Shown here piece by piece: positions 6,069 through 6,087 of a DNA stretch of 6,087 nt; positions within the stretch are counted from its first letter, which is position 1; each line of letters begins with the position of its first letter. The notes beneath the pieces are model-generated. The model worked only from the letters and a program-made list of their open reading frames with translations. It had not been told where the DNA came from and did no database searches. The translations under genes and the position numbers were made by a program. Origin of the DNA: Candidatus Kapaibacterium sp. (lineage in GTDB: Bacteria > Bacteroidota > Ignavibacteria > Palsa-1295). The stretch lies in the NCBI GenBank assembly GCA_025450975.1, contig JANWLI010000079.1, positions 1 to 6,087 of the forward strand. Reading direction: 5' to 3'.

Positions 6069-6087
6069 AGATAGAACTTCAATTGCA

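Noticed and set aside
1..6087. A new defence, mobile or CRISPR system
   Set aside because: No repeats in array, transposase, integrase, terminal inverted repeats or effector-like domains were found; the genes are envelope and housekeeping types.

Overview
The window comes from a bacterium of the Bacteroidota/Chlorobiota (FCB) group. The evidence is a type IX secretion system (T9SS) C-terminal sorting domain, a TonB-dependent receptor with an N-terminal carboxypeptidase-like regulatory domain, a Bacteroidota-type -7 promoter box (TATCTTTG, fitting TAnnTTTG), and no Shine-Dalgarno sequence at any of the four visible starts. The base composition looks close to 50% GC. An Ignavibacteria- or Kapabacteria-like lineage is my guess; I cannot prove it from this window.

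Layout. (1) Positions 1-479, plus strand: the 3' end of an exported protein that ends in a last beta-propeller-like blade and a T9SS sorting domain. (2) 476-3484, minus strand: a complete 1002-residue TonB-dependent outer-membrane receptor, converging on gene 1 with a 4-base overlap of stop codons. (3) 3485-3610: a 126-base divergent intergenic region with an 8-bp inverted repeat and the -7 box. (4) 3611-4132, plus: a small four-helix membrane protein of CopD/HemJ-like architecture, probably read from a leaderless or nearly leaderless mRNA. (5) 4132-4699, plus: a NUDIX hydrolase coupled to gene 4 by TGATG, with a single-base frameshift near 4316-4318. (6) 4689-6029, minus: gatA, converging on the NUDIX gene with an 11-base overlap; all catalytic residues are present but the N-terminus is short. 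(7) 6030-6087: the gatA leader, with a hairpin plus T-run that looks like an intrinsic terminator or attenuator.

Function. Genes 1 and 2 belong to the cell envelope: a secreted or surface-attached protein and an outer-membrane importer. Genes 4 and 5 form a small operon joining a membrane protein to a nucleotide-sugar-type pyrophosphatase. gatA is a housekeeping gene for tRNA-dependent amidation. They do not form one obvious pathway, and I see no CRISPR array, tRNA, rRNA, insertion sequence or defence system. The items most worth a second look are the NUDIX frameshift, which sits on a prfB-like CTT-T sequence, the hairpin/T-run just before gatA, an EF-hand-like loop in the receptor, and strong enrichment of GATC and CGATCG words.
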